Source: Pseudomonas lactis
GTDB lineage: Bacteria; Pseudomonadota; Gammaproteobacteria; Pseudomonadales; Pseudomonadaceae
Reading direction: 5' to 3'
Length of the DNA stretch: 64,000 nt
Assembly (NCBI RefSeq): GCF_001439845.1
Contig: NZ_JYLO01000018.1
Span: 61,578-125,577, forward strand
Made by a program: the position numbers and the translations under genes. The notes under the pieces are model-generated. The model was not told the origin of the DNA, ran no database searches, and saw nothing but the letters and a program-made list of their open reading frames with translations. Shown here in pieces: positions 17,799 through 25,701 of this stretch (position 1 is its first letter; each line of letters starts with the position of its first letter).

Positions 17799-17887
17799 GT
17801 GGAAGCTGGCGTGCCTGCGATGGCGGCCTGTCAGGGTCAGAGGTGTTGGCTGGCTCACCGCTATCGCAGGCAAGCCAGCTCCCACAT
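17799..17887. repeat. REP pair, GGGAGCTGGCTTGCC family, left copy degenerate
   Basis: The right copy is canonical; the left copy (GGAAGCTGGCGTGCCTGCGA) has two changes. The right copy encodes the C-terminus of the adjacent sigma factor. Confidence 0.85.
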
Positions 17888-18382
17888 TTGATCGGTGTGG
17901 GATTCAAGGCCGGTAACAGCGCGGGCCATATAGTCACTGACCGAGCGCTGGGAAATCCCCAGTTCGGCGGCGATCTGGGGGTACGTCAGGCCGTTGACGC
18001 GGGACAACAGGAACGTCGTCTTGACCTTGGCCGGCAAGCGCTCGAGCAATAGATCGATGGCTTGCAGGGCTTCGAGTACCTGGGCGCGGTCCTCGGCGCA
18101 GGCTGCATCGTCATCCAGCGCAGCGAAGTAGGTACGCTCCAGATCACGCCGACGCCACACCTGGTACACCAGGCGCTGGGCAATGGTGGTAAGCAATGCG
18201 CGGGGCTGTCGTATCGGCGCTATCTGAGGTGCACTCAGGAGCTGGACAAAGGCGTCGACGGCGATGTCTTCGGCGTGGGCACGGGAGTTGAGGTAGCGGT
18301 GCAAGCGGCTGCACAGCCAAGGGTAATGAATGCGAAACAGTGAGCCCACGTAATCGCTGTGAGCACTATCGGCGCCGGACAT
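17861..18382 (-). CDS. FecI-type ECF sigma factor (orphan)
   Basis: A 173-residue ECF sigma factor. Region 2 reads LHRYLNSRAHAEDIAVDAFVQLL and RQPRALLTTIAQRLVYQVWRRR; region 4 is LPAKVKTTFLLSRVNGLTYPQIAAELGISQRSVSDYMARAV. This is the FecI group that directs iron-siderophore receptor genes. The usual FecR anti-sigma gene and TonB receptor are not adjacent. The last seven residues (WELACLR) are encoded by REP sequence. An AAGGAG site precedes the ATG. Confidence 0.9.
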   Translation of the reverse strand: MSGADSAHSDYVGSLFRIHYPWLCSRLHRYLNSRAHAEDIAVDAFVQLLSAPQIAPIRQPRALLTTIAQRLVYQVWRRRDLERTYFAALDDDAACAEDRAQVLEALQAIDLLLERLPAKVKTTFLLSRVNGLTYPQIAAELGISQRSVSDYMARAVTGLESHTDQMWELACLR

Positions 18383-18490
18383 AGTGGCTCCTTCTGAGTA
18401 GGTTGCGCGGTATGTCCGGTGTTCCGGTGGAGCGATCCTAGCAAGGCTGCTTATGCTTTAATAATATTTAAAATGCATTTTTATATAACT

Positions 18491-19282
18491 CTATTGAAGT
18501 TTCGGGTAGCCGGCGCTGGCGGCCTGCCGTTGGTAATCCAACACCACCTGATAGTCGTCTTCGCTGGCAGGGAGCACGGTTTGCACACCCAAGGTTTGCG
18601 TCACCTGCGGCAGGTCCTGCAACGCCAGGTTCATCGCCTCACGAATCTGCGCCACCTGCACGTCGCTCAAGCCCAGCGCGCCTATGTAGGGCAAAGTCGG
18701 GCTCGGCGCGCTGCGGGTGATGACGCGCAGGCCCGCCACCTCTTCGGGGGCGAATCGGGCGAGGTAGTCGTAGGTGACGCTGTCGATGGCAGCGAGGTCG
18801 GCGCGGTCTTCACGCAGCCAGCGCAAGCTCTCGCGGTGGGCGCCGCTGATGCCGACGCTGGCGAAGAACCGCCCGTAGTGCTGCAACGGCGCCACGCAGT
18901 GACGCAGCAGGTTCATGCCGCTGTTGGAGTCGTGACCGTTGATCACGCCGCGGCTCTGGTAGAACTGCGCCAGGCGGTTACGCGGGTTGTCAGCGCGGGT
19001 CAACAGCAGGCTGCAATGTTCGCCGTGGCTGCTGTGGACCAACTCGTAACGGGGGCGCCCAATGATGCGTACCTGGCCGCGCAATTGGGTCATCAGCGGG
19101 TAGCCGCAGGTTTGGCTGACGAGCAATTGCGGCGAAAGCCACAGGCCGGGCAAGTCGAGGTGGTCGGCGTCAAGACGATGCAGCTTCAAGCGCTCAAGGA
19201 TGCGCGCCAGCCAGCGTTGATTGGCCTGCTGGATGGGCTGGGGCGCAACGTACATGCGCAGGTCGGCGTAATGCTCACTCAT
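18491..19282 (-). CDS. PhnD-like substrate-binding protein without signal peptide
   Basis: A 263-residue protein related to phosphate/phosphonate substrate-binding proteins (PhnD/PtxB): SQTCGYPLMTQL, a hinge near VINGHDSNSGMNLLRH, HRESLRWLREDRADLAAIDSVTYDYL and TRSAPSPTLPYIG. No signal peptide is seen, so it may act in the cytoplasm or have lost export. It follows the desaturase frame by 9 bases, so they are probably one operon. No ABC permease is nearby. Confidence 0.8.
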   Translation of the reverse strand: MSEHYADLRMYVAPQPIQQANQRWLARILERLKLHRLDADHLDLPGLWLSPQLLVSQTCGYPLMTQLRGQVRIIGRPRYELVHSSHGEHCSLLLTRADNPRNRLAQFYQSRGVINGHDSNSGMNLLRHCVAPLQHYGRFFASVGISGAHRESLRWLREDRADLAAIDSVTYDYLARFAPEEVAGLRVITRSAPSPTLPYIGALGLSDVQVAQIREAMNLALQDLPQVTQTLGVQTVLPASEDDYQVVLDYQRQAASAGYPKLQ

Positions 19283-19291
19283 GGTCGCCTC

Positions 19292-20220
19292 TCAGGCAAA
19301 CGGGTGCCGGGGGCTGTCGATGGCCTTGAGGCCGTGGCGGCTGATCAACTGGCCGTAACCCTGCACCAGGAAACCGCCGCTGCGCGCCAGCCACTGCTCG
19401 CGCCGGGCACGGTACACCCTGGGCAGCAGGTACCACGGCAACTTTGGCAGATCGTGGTGTACCAGATGCAGATTGTTGTTGAGAAACAGCCAGGCCCAAG
19501 GCCAAGACGCTTCGTTAAGCACTGTGCGCTGTTCCGGCCGGAGATGGGGGCGGTGCTCATAGTAGGAACGGATCGAGGCCAGGGACAAGGCTGGCACGCT
19601 GACCAGCAGCAGGTAATGCCACACCGCAAGCGCGCTGTAGTAGGCGATGAAAATCAGCATCAGCACAGTGACGGCGCCGTGGGCCAGCCACATCGGCCAT
19701 ACCTGAGGCAGACGTTGAAACTCGTGACGTGCCAACTGGCCAATCGCCAACGGCGCAGCCAGCAGGAAGCGGCCAAGCACGGTCTTGGTCAGCCAATGCA
19801 CGCCACGTTCGAACAGTGAGCTGTTGTTCCATTGCTGCTGATTGAGGTAGCGGCTTTCCGGGTCGATGCCCGGTAGGGTCAGGTCGTGGTCGTTATGGTG
19901 CAACAGGTGGCTGTCGCGGTACAGCGTGTAGGGTACCACACCGCGAACGGGGCATAGCCGAGGAGTTTATTCAGCCATAACGAACGAGTCGGGTGGCCGT
20001 GGAGCAATTCGTGCTGCACCGATAGCCACAGGGTCACCAGCGGAATCAGCAGCAACATGCTCAGCCACAGGCCCAGCCACCAGCTGCCAAGGATCACCGC
20101 GAACCAGCCGGCATATACGCCGATCAACAGCAGCCAGGTCGGCCACTCGGTTCTTGCCACAAAGGTCATCGCCAGGGCTTCGATTTCCCGGCGGTGGGTC
20201 GGATCAAGGTAATTGGCCAT
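19292..20220 (-). pseudogene. Fatty acid desaturase, split by a one-base frameshift
   Basis: Two overlapping frames give one membrane desaturase of about 309 residues. The first holds MANYLDPTHRREIEALAM, several hydrophobic helices and the first histidine box HELLHGHP; the second holds HLLHHN and the third box HLVHHDLP. The frame breaks at about 19931-19933, where a run of three G on the plus strand would need a fourth to restore AVWYPYTLYRD. Intact, the enzyme would be a di-iron acyl desaturase of the inner membrane. It is either a true mutation or a homopolymer sequencing error. Confidence 0.85.
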
Positions 20221-20301
20221 CGGCAGCTCAGAGCAGGTGTTTCCTGCTCTGTGCAATGAGGCGGGAAAATCTTGCAGATCGTTTGGTTCTAAGCGTGTAA
20301 C

Positions 20302-20418
20302 TCAGTGACCGAACAGGCCTGCTTCGGATTTTTTGGTCTTCTTGTCCGCGCGTTTTTCATCCGCGGTCTTTGCCGGTTTTTTCTTCGCGGCTTTCTTTGA
20401 ATCCATACCTTTGGCCAT
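20302..20418 (-). CDS. Small lysine-rich protein
   Basis: A 38-residue, strongly basic peptide (KKAAKKKPAKTADEKRADKK) ending in SEAGLFGH. A GGAG site lies 9 bases before the ATG. It resembles short conserved Pseudomonas proteins of unknown function; the charge suggests nucleic-acid or ribosome contact, which is inference only. Confidence 0.6.
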   Translation of the reverse strand: MAKGMDSKKAAKKKPAKTADEKRADKKTKKSEAGLFGH

Positions 20419-20522
20419 GATGCGTGCTCCACTAACAGGGGATGTAGCACTGGGTATACCACCTATTGCCCGGCAGAAGGCGCTTATAATCCCCTGCCCT
20501 GGATAACGCTTGTCTGAACCCC

Positions 20523-20945
20523 ATGCCCCCATTGCACATCGAACCGCTGGCCGAGCCTCTGTGGCCACTGCTGAACAAGTTTTACCGCAGCCACAATTCA
20601 TCGATGAAGGCGCTCAAGGGCGGCCGTTTGTGGGTAGTGCGAGATGGCGAGATCGTGGCCGGCTTGTGCTTGAGCCCGGTGGTGGGCGGGCAGTGGCTGA
20701 CGGGGGTGTTTGTGGCGCCGACTCATCGTGGCCAGGGGCTGGCGGCTCGATTGATCGGCGAGGCCGTGGCGGGTATTGAGGGGACGGTTTGGTTGCTGTG
20801 CCATCCGGACCTGGAACGGTTGTATCAGAGGATGGGGTTCAGCCAGGACACGGTTTTGCCGCAATCGCTGAGTGAACGGCTGGTGCGTTACAAGCGCAAT
20901 AAGCCGATGATTGCGATGGGGCTCAATGTCCAGGATAAACACTGA
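20523..20945 (+). CDS. GNAT-family N-acetyltransferase
   Basis: A 140-residue acetyltransferase. The acetyl-CoA loop is HRGQGLAARLIGEA near residue 70, preceded by LTGVFVAPT and followed by LERLYQRMGF. It is compact but complete. The substrate is unknown. It is followed by a REP pair and convergent def. Confidence 0.85.
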   Translation: MPPLHIEPLAEPLWPLLNKFYRSHNSSMKALKGGRLWVVRDGEIVAGLCLSPVVGGQWLTGVFVAPTHRGQGLAARLIGEAVAGIEGTVWLLCHPDLERLYQRMGFSQDTVLPQSLSERLVRYKRNKPMIAMGLNVQDKH

Positions 20946-20950
20946 ACCCA

Positions 20951-21040
20951 TGTGGGAGCTGGCTTGCCTGCGATGGCGGTGGGCCAGCCAATCTATCTGT
21001 GACAGATACACCGCTATCGCAGGCAAGCCAGCTCCCACAG
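20951..21040. repeat. REP pair, GGGAGCTGGCTTGCC family
   Basis: Facing copies TGTGGGAGCTGGCTTGCCTG and its complement between convergent GNAT and def genes. Confidence 0.9.
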
Positions 21041-21065
21041 TTGAACTGTGGGTGTGTCAGAAGGG

Positions 21066-21605
21066 CTATTCGTCAGCCGTTGGGTCCAGCTCCGGGAACA
21101 TCACTTCAATAAACCCGAATTTGCTGAAATCGGTAATCCGCGACGGGTACAGCCGGCCGATCAAATGGTCGCACTCATGCTGCACCACCCGCGCATGGAA
21201 ACCGTCGGCAAAGCGTACGATCGGCTCGCCTTTGGGGTCGAACCCTTCGTAGCGAATCTGCTGGTAACGGTTCACGGCGCCGCGCAGGCCTGGCACCGAC
21301 AGGCAACCTTCATAGCCCTCTTCCAGTACCGGGCTGAGCGGTGTGATCAGCGGGTTGATCAGGATGGTCTGCGGCACCGGCGGCGCGTCCGGGTAGCGTT
21401 CGCTGGCTTCGAAACCGAAGATCACCAGTTGCAGGTCCACCCCAATCTGCGGCGCGGCCAGGCCAACGCCGCCCACGTGCTCCATGGTCTGGAACATATC
21501 GTCGATCAGTTGCCACAGCTCCGGGCTGTCGAACATTTCCGGCGGTACCGGCGGGGCGATACGCAGCAGGCGCTCGTCGCCCATTTTCAGGATTTCACGG
21601 ATCAT
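21066..21605 (-). CDS. def: Peptide deformylase
   Basis: A 179-residue deformylase with all three metal and catalytic motifs: GVGLAAPQIG near residue 46, EGCLSVPG near 97 and QHECDHLIG near 141. It removes the formyl group from nascent proteins. It overlaps the YihY gene by 4 bases, so the two are coupled. The IRYEGFDPKGEP segment fits the peptide deformylase 2 group of Pseudomonas, probably a second copy beside a housekeeping def elsewhere. Confidence 0.95.
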   Translation of the reverse strand: MIREILKMGDERLLRIAPPVPPEMFDSPELWQLIDDMFQTMEHVGGVGLAAPQIGVDLQLVIFGFEASERYPDAPPVPQTILINPLITPLSPVLEEGYEGCLSVPGLRGAVNRYQQIRYEGFDPKGEPIVRFADGFHARVVQHECDHLIGRLYPSRITDFSKFGFIEVMFPELDPTADE

Positions 21606-22555
21606 TGTTCAGGCTCGGTCATGGGCTTGGAGTGGTCCCGGCCGAGGCCAGAGACGTGTTGTTTTTCATCGGTGTGGCCCGGCTCGCCTATTTCTTTCTC
21701 ACCGGGGTCCTTGCCCTCGGCAGACATATGCTCGATGACCGCGTTCATCTCCGCGCCCAGCAGCAATACGGCGGCAGAGATGTAGAAATACAGGAGCAAG
21801 ACAATGATCGCGCCGATGCTGCCATACATGGCGTTGTAGTCCGCGAAGGTCTTGACGTAGTAGCCAAAGCCCAGGGAGGCGACGATCCATACCACCACGG
21901 CCAAGACGGAGCCGGGGGTGATAAAGCGAAACTCCTGCTCAACGTCCGGCATCACGTAATACATGAGGGCCACGGCGAACATCAGCAAGATCACAATCAG
22001 CGGCCAGCGCAGGATGGTCCACAGCGTGACCACGAATTCCTGCATGCCGATCTGCCCGGCCAGCCACTCCATGACCTGTGGGCCCAGCACCATCAGCGCG
22101 GCGGCGGCCAGCAGCATGCCAGCGATGCCCACGGTGTAGAAAATCGACAGCGGGAAACGCTTCCAGATCGGCCGCCCTTCCACCACGTCGTAGGCGGCGT
22201 TCATGGCGCTCATCATCAGGCGCACGCCCGCAGAGGCCGTCCACAGTGCGATGACGATACCCACCGAGAGCAAGCCGCCCTTGGACTGCTGCAACTGATC
22301 GATCACCGGGTTGACCTGTTCCAGCGCCTGGGGAGGCAACACCAACTCCGATTGCAGGCGCAGCCAGGTGAAGAAGTCAGGCAGGTGCAGGAAACCGATC
22401 AGGGCAATGAGAAACAGCAGGAACGGAAACAAAGAGAACAGCATCTGGTAGGCCAGTGCCGAGGCGTAGGTAGGCATCTCGTCATCGACGAATTCCTTGA
22501 CGGTGCGTACCAGCACCTTGTGCAGCTTGAGACCATCGAGTACCGGAAAAAGCAT
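21602..22555 (-). CDS. YihY/BrkB-family inner-membrane protein
   Basis: A 317-residue membrane protein with about six helices. Family marks are FVDDEMPTYASALAYQMLFSLFPFLLFLIALIGF, SAGVRLMMSAMNAAYDV and YGSIGAIIVLLLYFYISAAVLLLGAEMNAVIE. The C-terminal tail is polar. The family was once called ribonuclease BN, which is not its accepted role; its function is uncertain. It is upstream of def in a coupled pair. Confidence 0.9.
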   Translation of the reverse strand: MLFPVLDGLKLHKVLVRTVKEFVDDEMPTYASALAYQMLFSLFPFLLFLIALIGFLHLPDFFTWLRLQSELVLPPQALEQVNPVIDQLQQSKGGLLSVGIVIALWTASAGVRLMMSAMNAAYDVVEGRPIWKRFPLSIFYTVGIAGMLLAAAALMVLGPQVMEWLAGQIGMQEFVVTLWTILRWPLIVILLMFAVALMYYVMPDVEQEFRFITPGSVLAVVVWIVASLGFGYYVKTFADYNAMYGSIGAIIVLLLYFYISAAVLLLGAEMNAVIEHMSAEGKDPGEKEIGEPGHTDEKQHVSGLGRDHSKPMTEPEQ

Positions 22556-22735
22556 AGCGTCTCCTTTCGCCGCAAAGAGGTTGAGTTCGTGGGCGACTCA
22601 GGGGCCGTTTTCTACATCAAAGTAGCCCATTTGGCGACTTTGAAACAATTTCGAAAGTTTAGTTGCACCTTCAGATACAAAAACGGCCATCCGTGGATGG
22701 CCGTCGGGCTGCTGGGGGCTGCCCGCCAGGACGTG

Positions 22736-22921
22736 TTACTCAGTGGCTTTTTTCACTGCGTCCTTGGTCTTGCCCACTGCTTGCTGCGCTTCGCCTTTTT
22801 TCTCTTGGATCACGCCTTCAGCACGCAGTTTGTCGTTGTCTGTGACTTTACCGACGCCTTGCTTGATGTTACCCACAGCTTCGTTCGCCAAGCCCTTTAC
22901 CTTATCGGAAGTGCTGCTCAT
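22736..22921 (-). CDS. CsbD-family stress protein
   Basis: A 61-residue protein made of two CsbD-like repeats (DKVKGLANEAVGNIKQGVGK and KLRAEGVIQEKKGEAQQAVG). CsbD proteins are small, hydrophilic, stress-induced proteins whose action is unknown. An AGGAG site lies 8 bases before the chosen ATG. Confidence 0.9.
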   Translation of the reverse strand: MSSTSDKVKGLANEAVGNIKQGVGKVTDNDKLRAEGVIQEKKGEAQQAVGKTKDAVKKATE

Positions 22922-23122
22922 GGTATTACTCCTGATAACAATCAAATGGTTTTTGGTCACTACGTAGCGGTTGACCTGAAGCGCAACGGCAGAGTTTCAA
23001 TTATTTTTGCGCAAGCATTTCATCGAAAGCGGCAGGTTTGGCTTTATGTTTTGCAGCCAACCCACGAGAATGCCCGGCACATTCAGGCTGCAACGCTGAA
23101 TAACAGATCCCGTAGGAAGGTT

Positions 23123-23500
23123 ATGAAACTCAATAAAGCACAGGCCATTGCCCGCAGAAACCAGGAACTGGGCGGTGCCGTACTCGGCGTCAACAACTGC
23201 CACTTCACCGACCTGGACCGCAAACGCAACATCTGGTGGTTCGACCTGCCGGTGGGGCGCATTGCCGTGGGCCAGTACGAGTGGATCCACCTGTTGATGC
23301 ACAACGCCGACACCGACCAGTTGCTGCACCTGAAGGTGCCGACCGTGTTCCTGCGTGAAAAACTCGAAGGGCTGGTGGTACGCAATGCGGGCAAGCGCAA
23401 GCCGGAGATTACCCTGGAGCTAAGCGCGGATAAGGACTCGTTCTTGAAAGATGTTCGCCCCGCCGGTGCGGGTGTGAGCTTCGCGCAGTTCGCCCTGTAA
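23123..23500 (+). CDS. Conserved hypothetical protein
   Basis: A 125-residue soluble protein starting MKLNKAQAIARRNQELGG, with alternating strands (NIWWFDLPVGRIAVGQYEWIHLLMH and LHLKVPTVFLREKLEGLVVR). It resembles uncharacterised proteins of pseudomonads; no domain is recognised. A GGAAGG site precedes the ATG. It is the last chromosomal gene before the mobile element. Confidence 0.75.
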   Translation: MKLNKAQAIARRNQELGGAVLGVNNCHFTDLDRKRNIWWFDLPVGRIAVGQYEWIHLLMHNADTDQLLHLKVPTVFLREKLEGLVVRNAGKRKPEITLELSADKDSFLKDVRPAGAGVSFAQFAL

Positions 23501-23530
23501 AAACCGTGCGGGCTGCCCTGACAGGCTCTT

Positions 23531-23630
23531 TGTAGGAGCGAGCTTGCTCGCGAAAAACTCACAGGCACCGCGTTTATCCAGCAAGCACGCGTTACCGTTG
23601 ACGTTTTTCGCGAGCAAGCTCGCTCCTACA
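23531..23630. repeat. REP pair, GAGCGAGCTTGCTCGCG family
   Basis: Facing copies that mark the last clearly chromosomal sequence before the mobile element. Confidence 0.9.
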
Positions 23631-23653
23631 GCAGGTGATAACCGCGCCCCCCC

Positions 23654-23661
23654 ATAAAAAA
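23654..23661 (-). other. Candidate attachment core at the left end of the element
   Basis: The minus strand reads TTTTTTAT here, close to the T-rich 8-base core (TTTTTCAT) reported for Tn4371. It lies 24 bases after the last REP, where gene content switches to the element. The other end is outside the window, so a matching copy cannot be checked. The stretch 23662-23902 contains no supported gene. Confidence 0.3.
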
Positions 23662-23902
23662 TGACAGATGTCAAGTTCTGGGTGTAGAGGAATATCGGAT
23701 CAGAAAGCTATGCAGAGCAACGGGTTAGGCTGGATTGAGGCCTCTTCTCACGCTGGCCACTTTGAAGGCTAGGAGCCATATGAGAGCGTCGAGGTAGCAA
23801 GCCCCAGCATGCCATAGCAGGCAGTTACAGAGCGCACAATTCGTTGTCATACTCCAGCAACGTCTGGATGCGCTCTCTGCCGCGCCGATCTGCCCTATGC
23901 AA

Positions 23903-25699
23903 CTAAACTTGGTCGTATGAAAACTTGCAGGATACGAGTTGCCGAGTCGCTTGATATTCTTCGCCAGAGTACTGACGAATTCGCCCCCGTTCTGAAATCA
24001 GGTGCAAGTTCTTCCTTGCGCGTGATCCGATGACATACAGCAGTTTCAGCGCACTTTCTTGGCCGTTCGGGTCATTAAAGTGCGGCACCATGTCTTCCAA
24101 CAAGGCATAGGCGATCACTGCATCAAATTCCGCCCCCTTCACGCCGTGGATCGTTGAAATAGTTATGCCTGTCCGGGTCTGAAATACCTTTCTAAACGTC
24201 TCGATGTCTCCAATGAATTCGCTGCCCTCGCTCTTCAGACGGTCAACTCTAGCTTGCGAGCTACCAAAGAACGCTGTGTGATGCTCTTGAAGCAGCGAGA
24301 AAAGACGAAAGTCGATCGCCAAGTTGGCAAATAGAATTTCAAAGAATTTGCGGAGATAGCTGAGTCCGTCAGTTTCATCTATCTTGATCGCATTGCATTC
24401 CCTTAACAGGGATTTTCGCGTGAATCTGGACACGCTCGCTCCGGCCGCTTCTAGGTCATTCAGGACATCGCCGGCCCATCGAAGTCTGCGCACATACATT
24501 GTCGGCGACGCCTGCGTAAGTGCAATCTTCGAGAGCTTGTACCAAAAATTCTCTGTATCACGTGCGAAGGGAACCATACCGGGCCCATCGAACGAATACT
24601 CAGGCATGTTCGCGACTAAGCGGCGTGTCATGCTTGCAAGATGCGTCCACTGTGGCGCGAGCACACAGACCTCATGGGGTGCGATTCCGGTGGTCTCGAT
24701 GTTGAACCGGATAAGTCGGATCAACTCAGTCTCCAAGCCCGCCTTGCTTACTGTTTCGTCGAAAGAAACAAGACTCTGATAAGTCTTATCGCTGGATGCT
24801 GCCTCGATGCGAGTTGCATGAACGTTGAAGTTTCCGAAGTAGTCGATGATGCGCTCAGAAGAGCGATAGTTTCTCGACAGTTCGCGTTCTTCAATGTCGA
24901 TGCCGGCCATTGACTTGAAATCACCGAAAGCTATCGGGTATCCACCGAGTGACTGATAAATCGCCTGATTGGGATCGCCGACAATGAAAGCCTTGGTCGC
25001 GCCTTGGCCAGCTTTCAAAATAGCAGTGATGATTGAATACTGAATTCGCTTGGTGTCCTGATACTCATCGACCAATAAGAAAGAAAACAGCTGTCCCAAG
25101 AGAGTGCTGATCGCAGGATGACGGGAAATCAGTTGGTAAGCATAGAAGAGGATGAGTTCAAAGTCGATTTGCCGATTTTCTCGTAGAATTTCGAAGTATC
25201 TACCCAGTATCTCGTGCAGACCGTTGTGTTTCCAAGCCTGTGGGCAGGAAATCACATAATCGGCTTCAGTAAAATAGAACTCGCAATCCCAGAACGTGAT
25301 CTTTGGCTTCTGATAAGGTTTGCACAGGGCTTCGAGAATTTTCTCACGTTCATGCTGATCGATCACGCGGAAACCTCGATCTAATGCTTCGTGATAGATA
25401 CCGTATGGTTTCAATATCCATTCAAGGCAAAACGAGTGGATTGTTCCTATCCATAGTCGTGATGTGTCCACCCCAAGACTCTCGATACGCTCATGGATCT
25501 CGTCGGCGGCACGGTGCGTATAGGTGATCGCAACAACAAATTGCTTATTCGACTGCAACCTTGACAACTCATAGGCGATTTTGTAAGTCAGCGTTCGAGT
25601 TTTCCCGCTACCGGGACAGGCAATGAGAAATGCACTCCCAGGCTGCAAGATGGCAGCTTCCTGCTCCGGGTTAAGGTCGCCTGTGTTCCAAGTAAACAT
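23903..25699 (-). CDS. gajB: UvrD/PcrA-like helicase, Gabija GajB-like
   Basis: A 598-residue superfamily 1 helicase: Q motif LNPEQEAAIL at residues 8-17, Walker A ACPGSGKT near 27-34, motif Ia TYTHRAADE, motif II DEYQDT near 208, motif III VGDPNQAIY, motif IV LSRNYRSSERI, motif V STIHGVKGAEFD near 515. It starts 2 bases after the OLD nuclease stop, so the two are one operon. The pair matches Gabija, in which GajA cuts phage DNA and GajB assists; the system was shown to defend in other bacteria. Base composition is lower in GC than the trb genes. Tiny residual doubt: other class 2 OLD-helicase pairs look alike. Confidence 0.8.
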   Translation of the reverse strand: MFTWNTGDLNPEQEAAILQPGSAFLIACPGSGKTRTLTYKIAYELSRLQSNKQFVVAITYTHRAADEIHERIESLGVDTSRLWIGTIHSFCLEWILKPYGIYHEALDRGFRVIDQHEREKILEALCKPYQKPKITFWDCEFYFTEADYVISCPQAWKHNGLHEILGRYFEILRENRQIDFELILFYAYQLISRHPAISTLLGQLFSFLLVDEYQDTKRIQYSIITAILKAGQGATKAFIVGDPNQAIYQSLGGYPIAFGDFKSMAGIDIEERELSRNYRSSERIIDYFGNFNVHATRIEAASSDKTYQSLVSFDETVSKAGLETELIRLIRFNIETTGIAPHEVCVLAPQWTHLASMTRRLVANMPEYSFDGPGMVPFARDTENFWYKLSKIALTQASPTMYVRRLRWAGDVLNDLEAAGASVSRFTRKSLLRECNAIKIDETDGLSYLRKFFEILFANLAIDFRLFSLLQEHHTAFFGSSQARVDRLKSEGSEFIGDIETFRKVFQTRTGITISTIHGVKGAEFDAVIAYALLEDMVPHFNDPNGQESALKLLYVIGSRARKNLHLISERGRIRQYSGEEYQATRQLVSCKFSYDQV

Positions 25700-25701
25700 G
25701 G

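Noticed and set aside
18419..19819. A 466-codon plus-strand frame opposite the PhnD-like and desaturase genes
   Set aside because: It is an antisense shadow rich in Gln, His and Val with no domain, while the minus strand has clear family motifs.
9213..21040. A CRISPR array made of the GGGAGCTGGCTTGCC repeats
   Set aside because: The copies are scattered, facing pairs in intergenic regions, with no regular spacers and no cas genes; they are REP elements.
21605..23500. A 631-codon plus-strand frame opposite YihY and CsbD
   Set aside because: The first part is a His/Gln/Arg-rich antisense shadow; only the last 125 codons (from 23123) look like a real protein.
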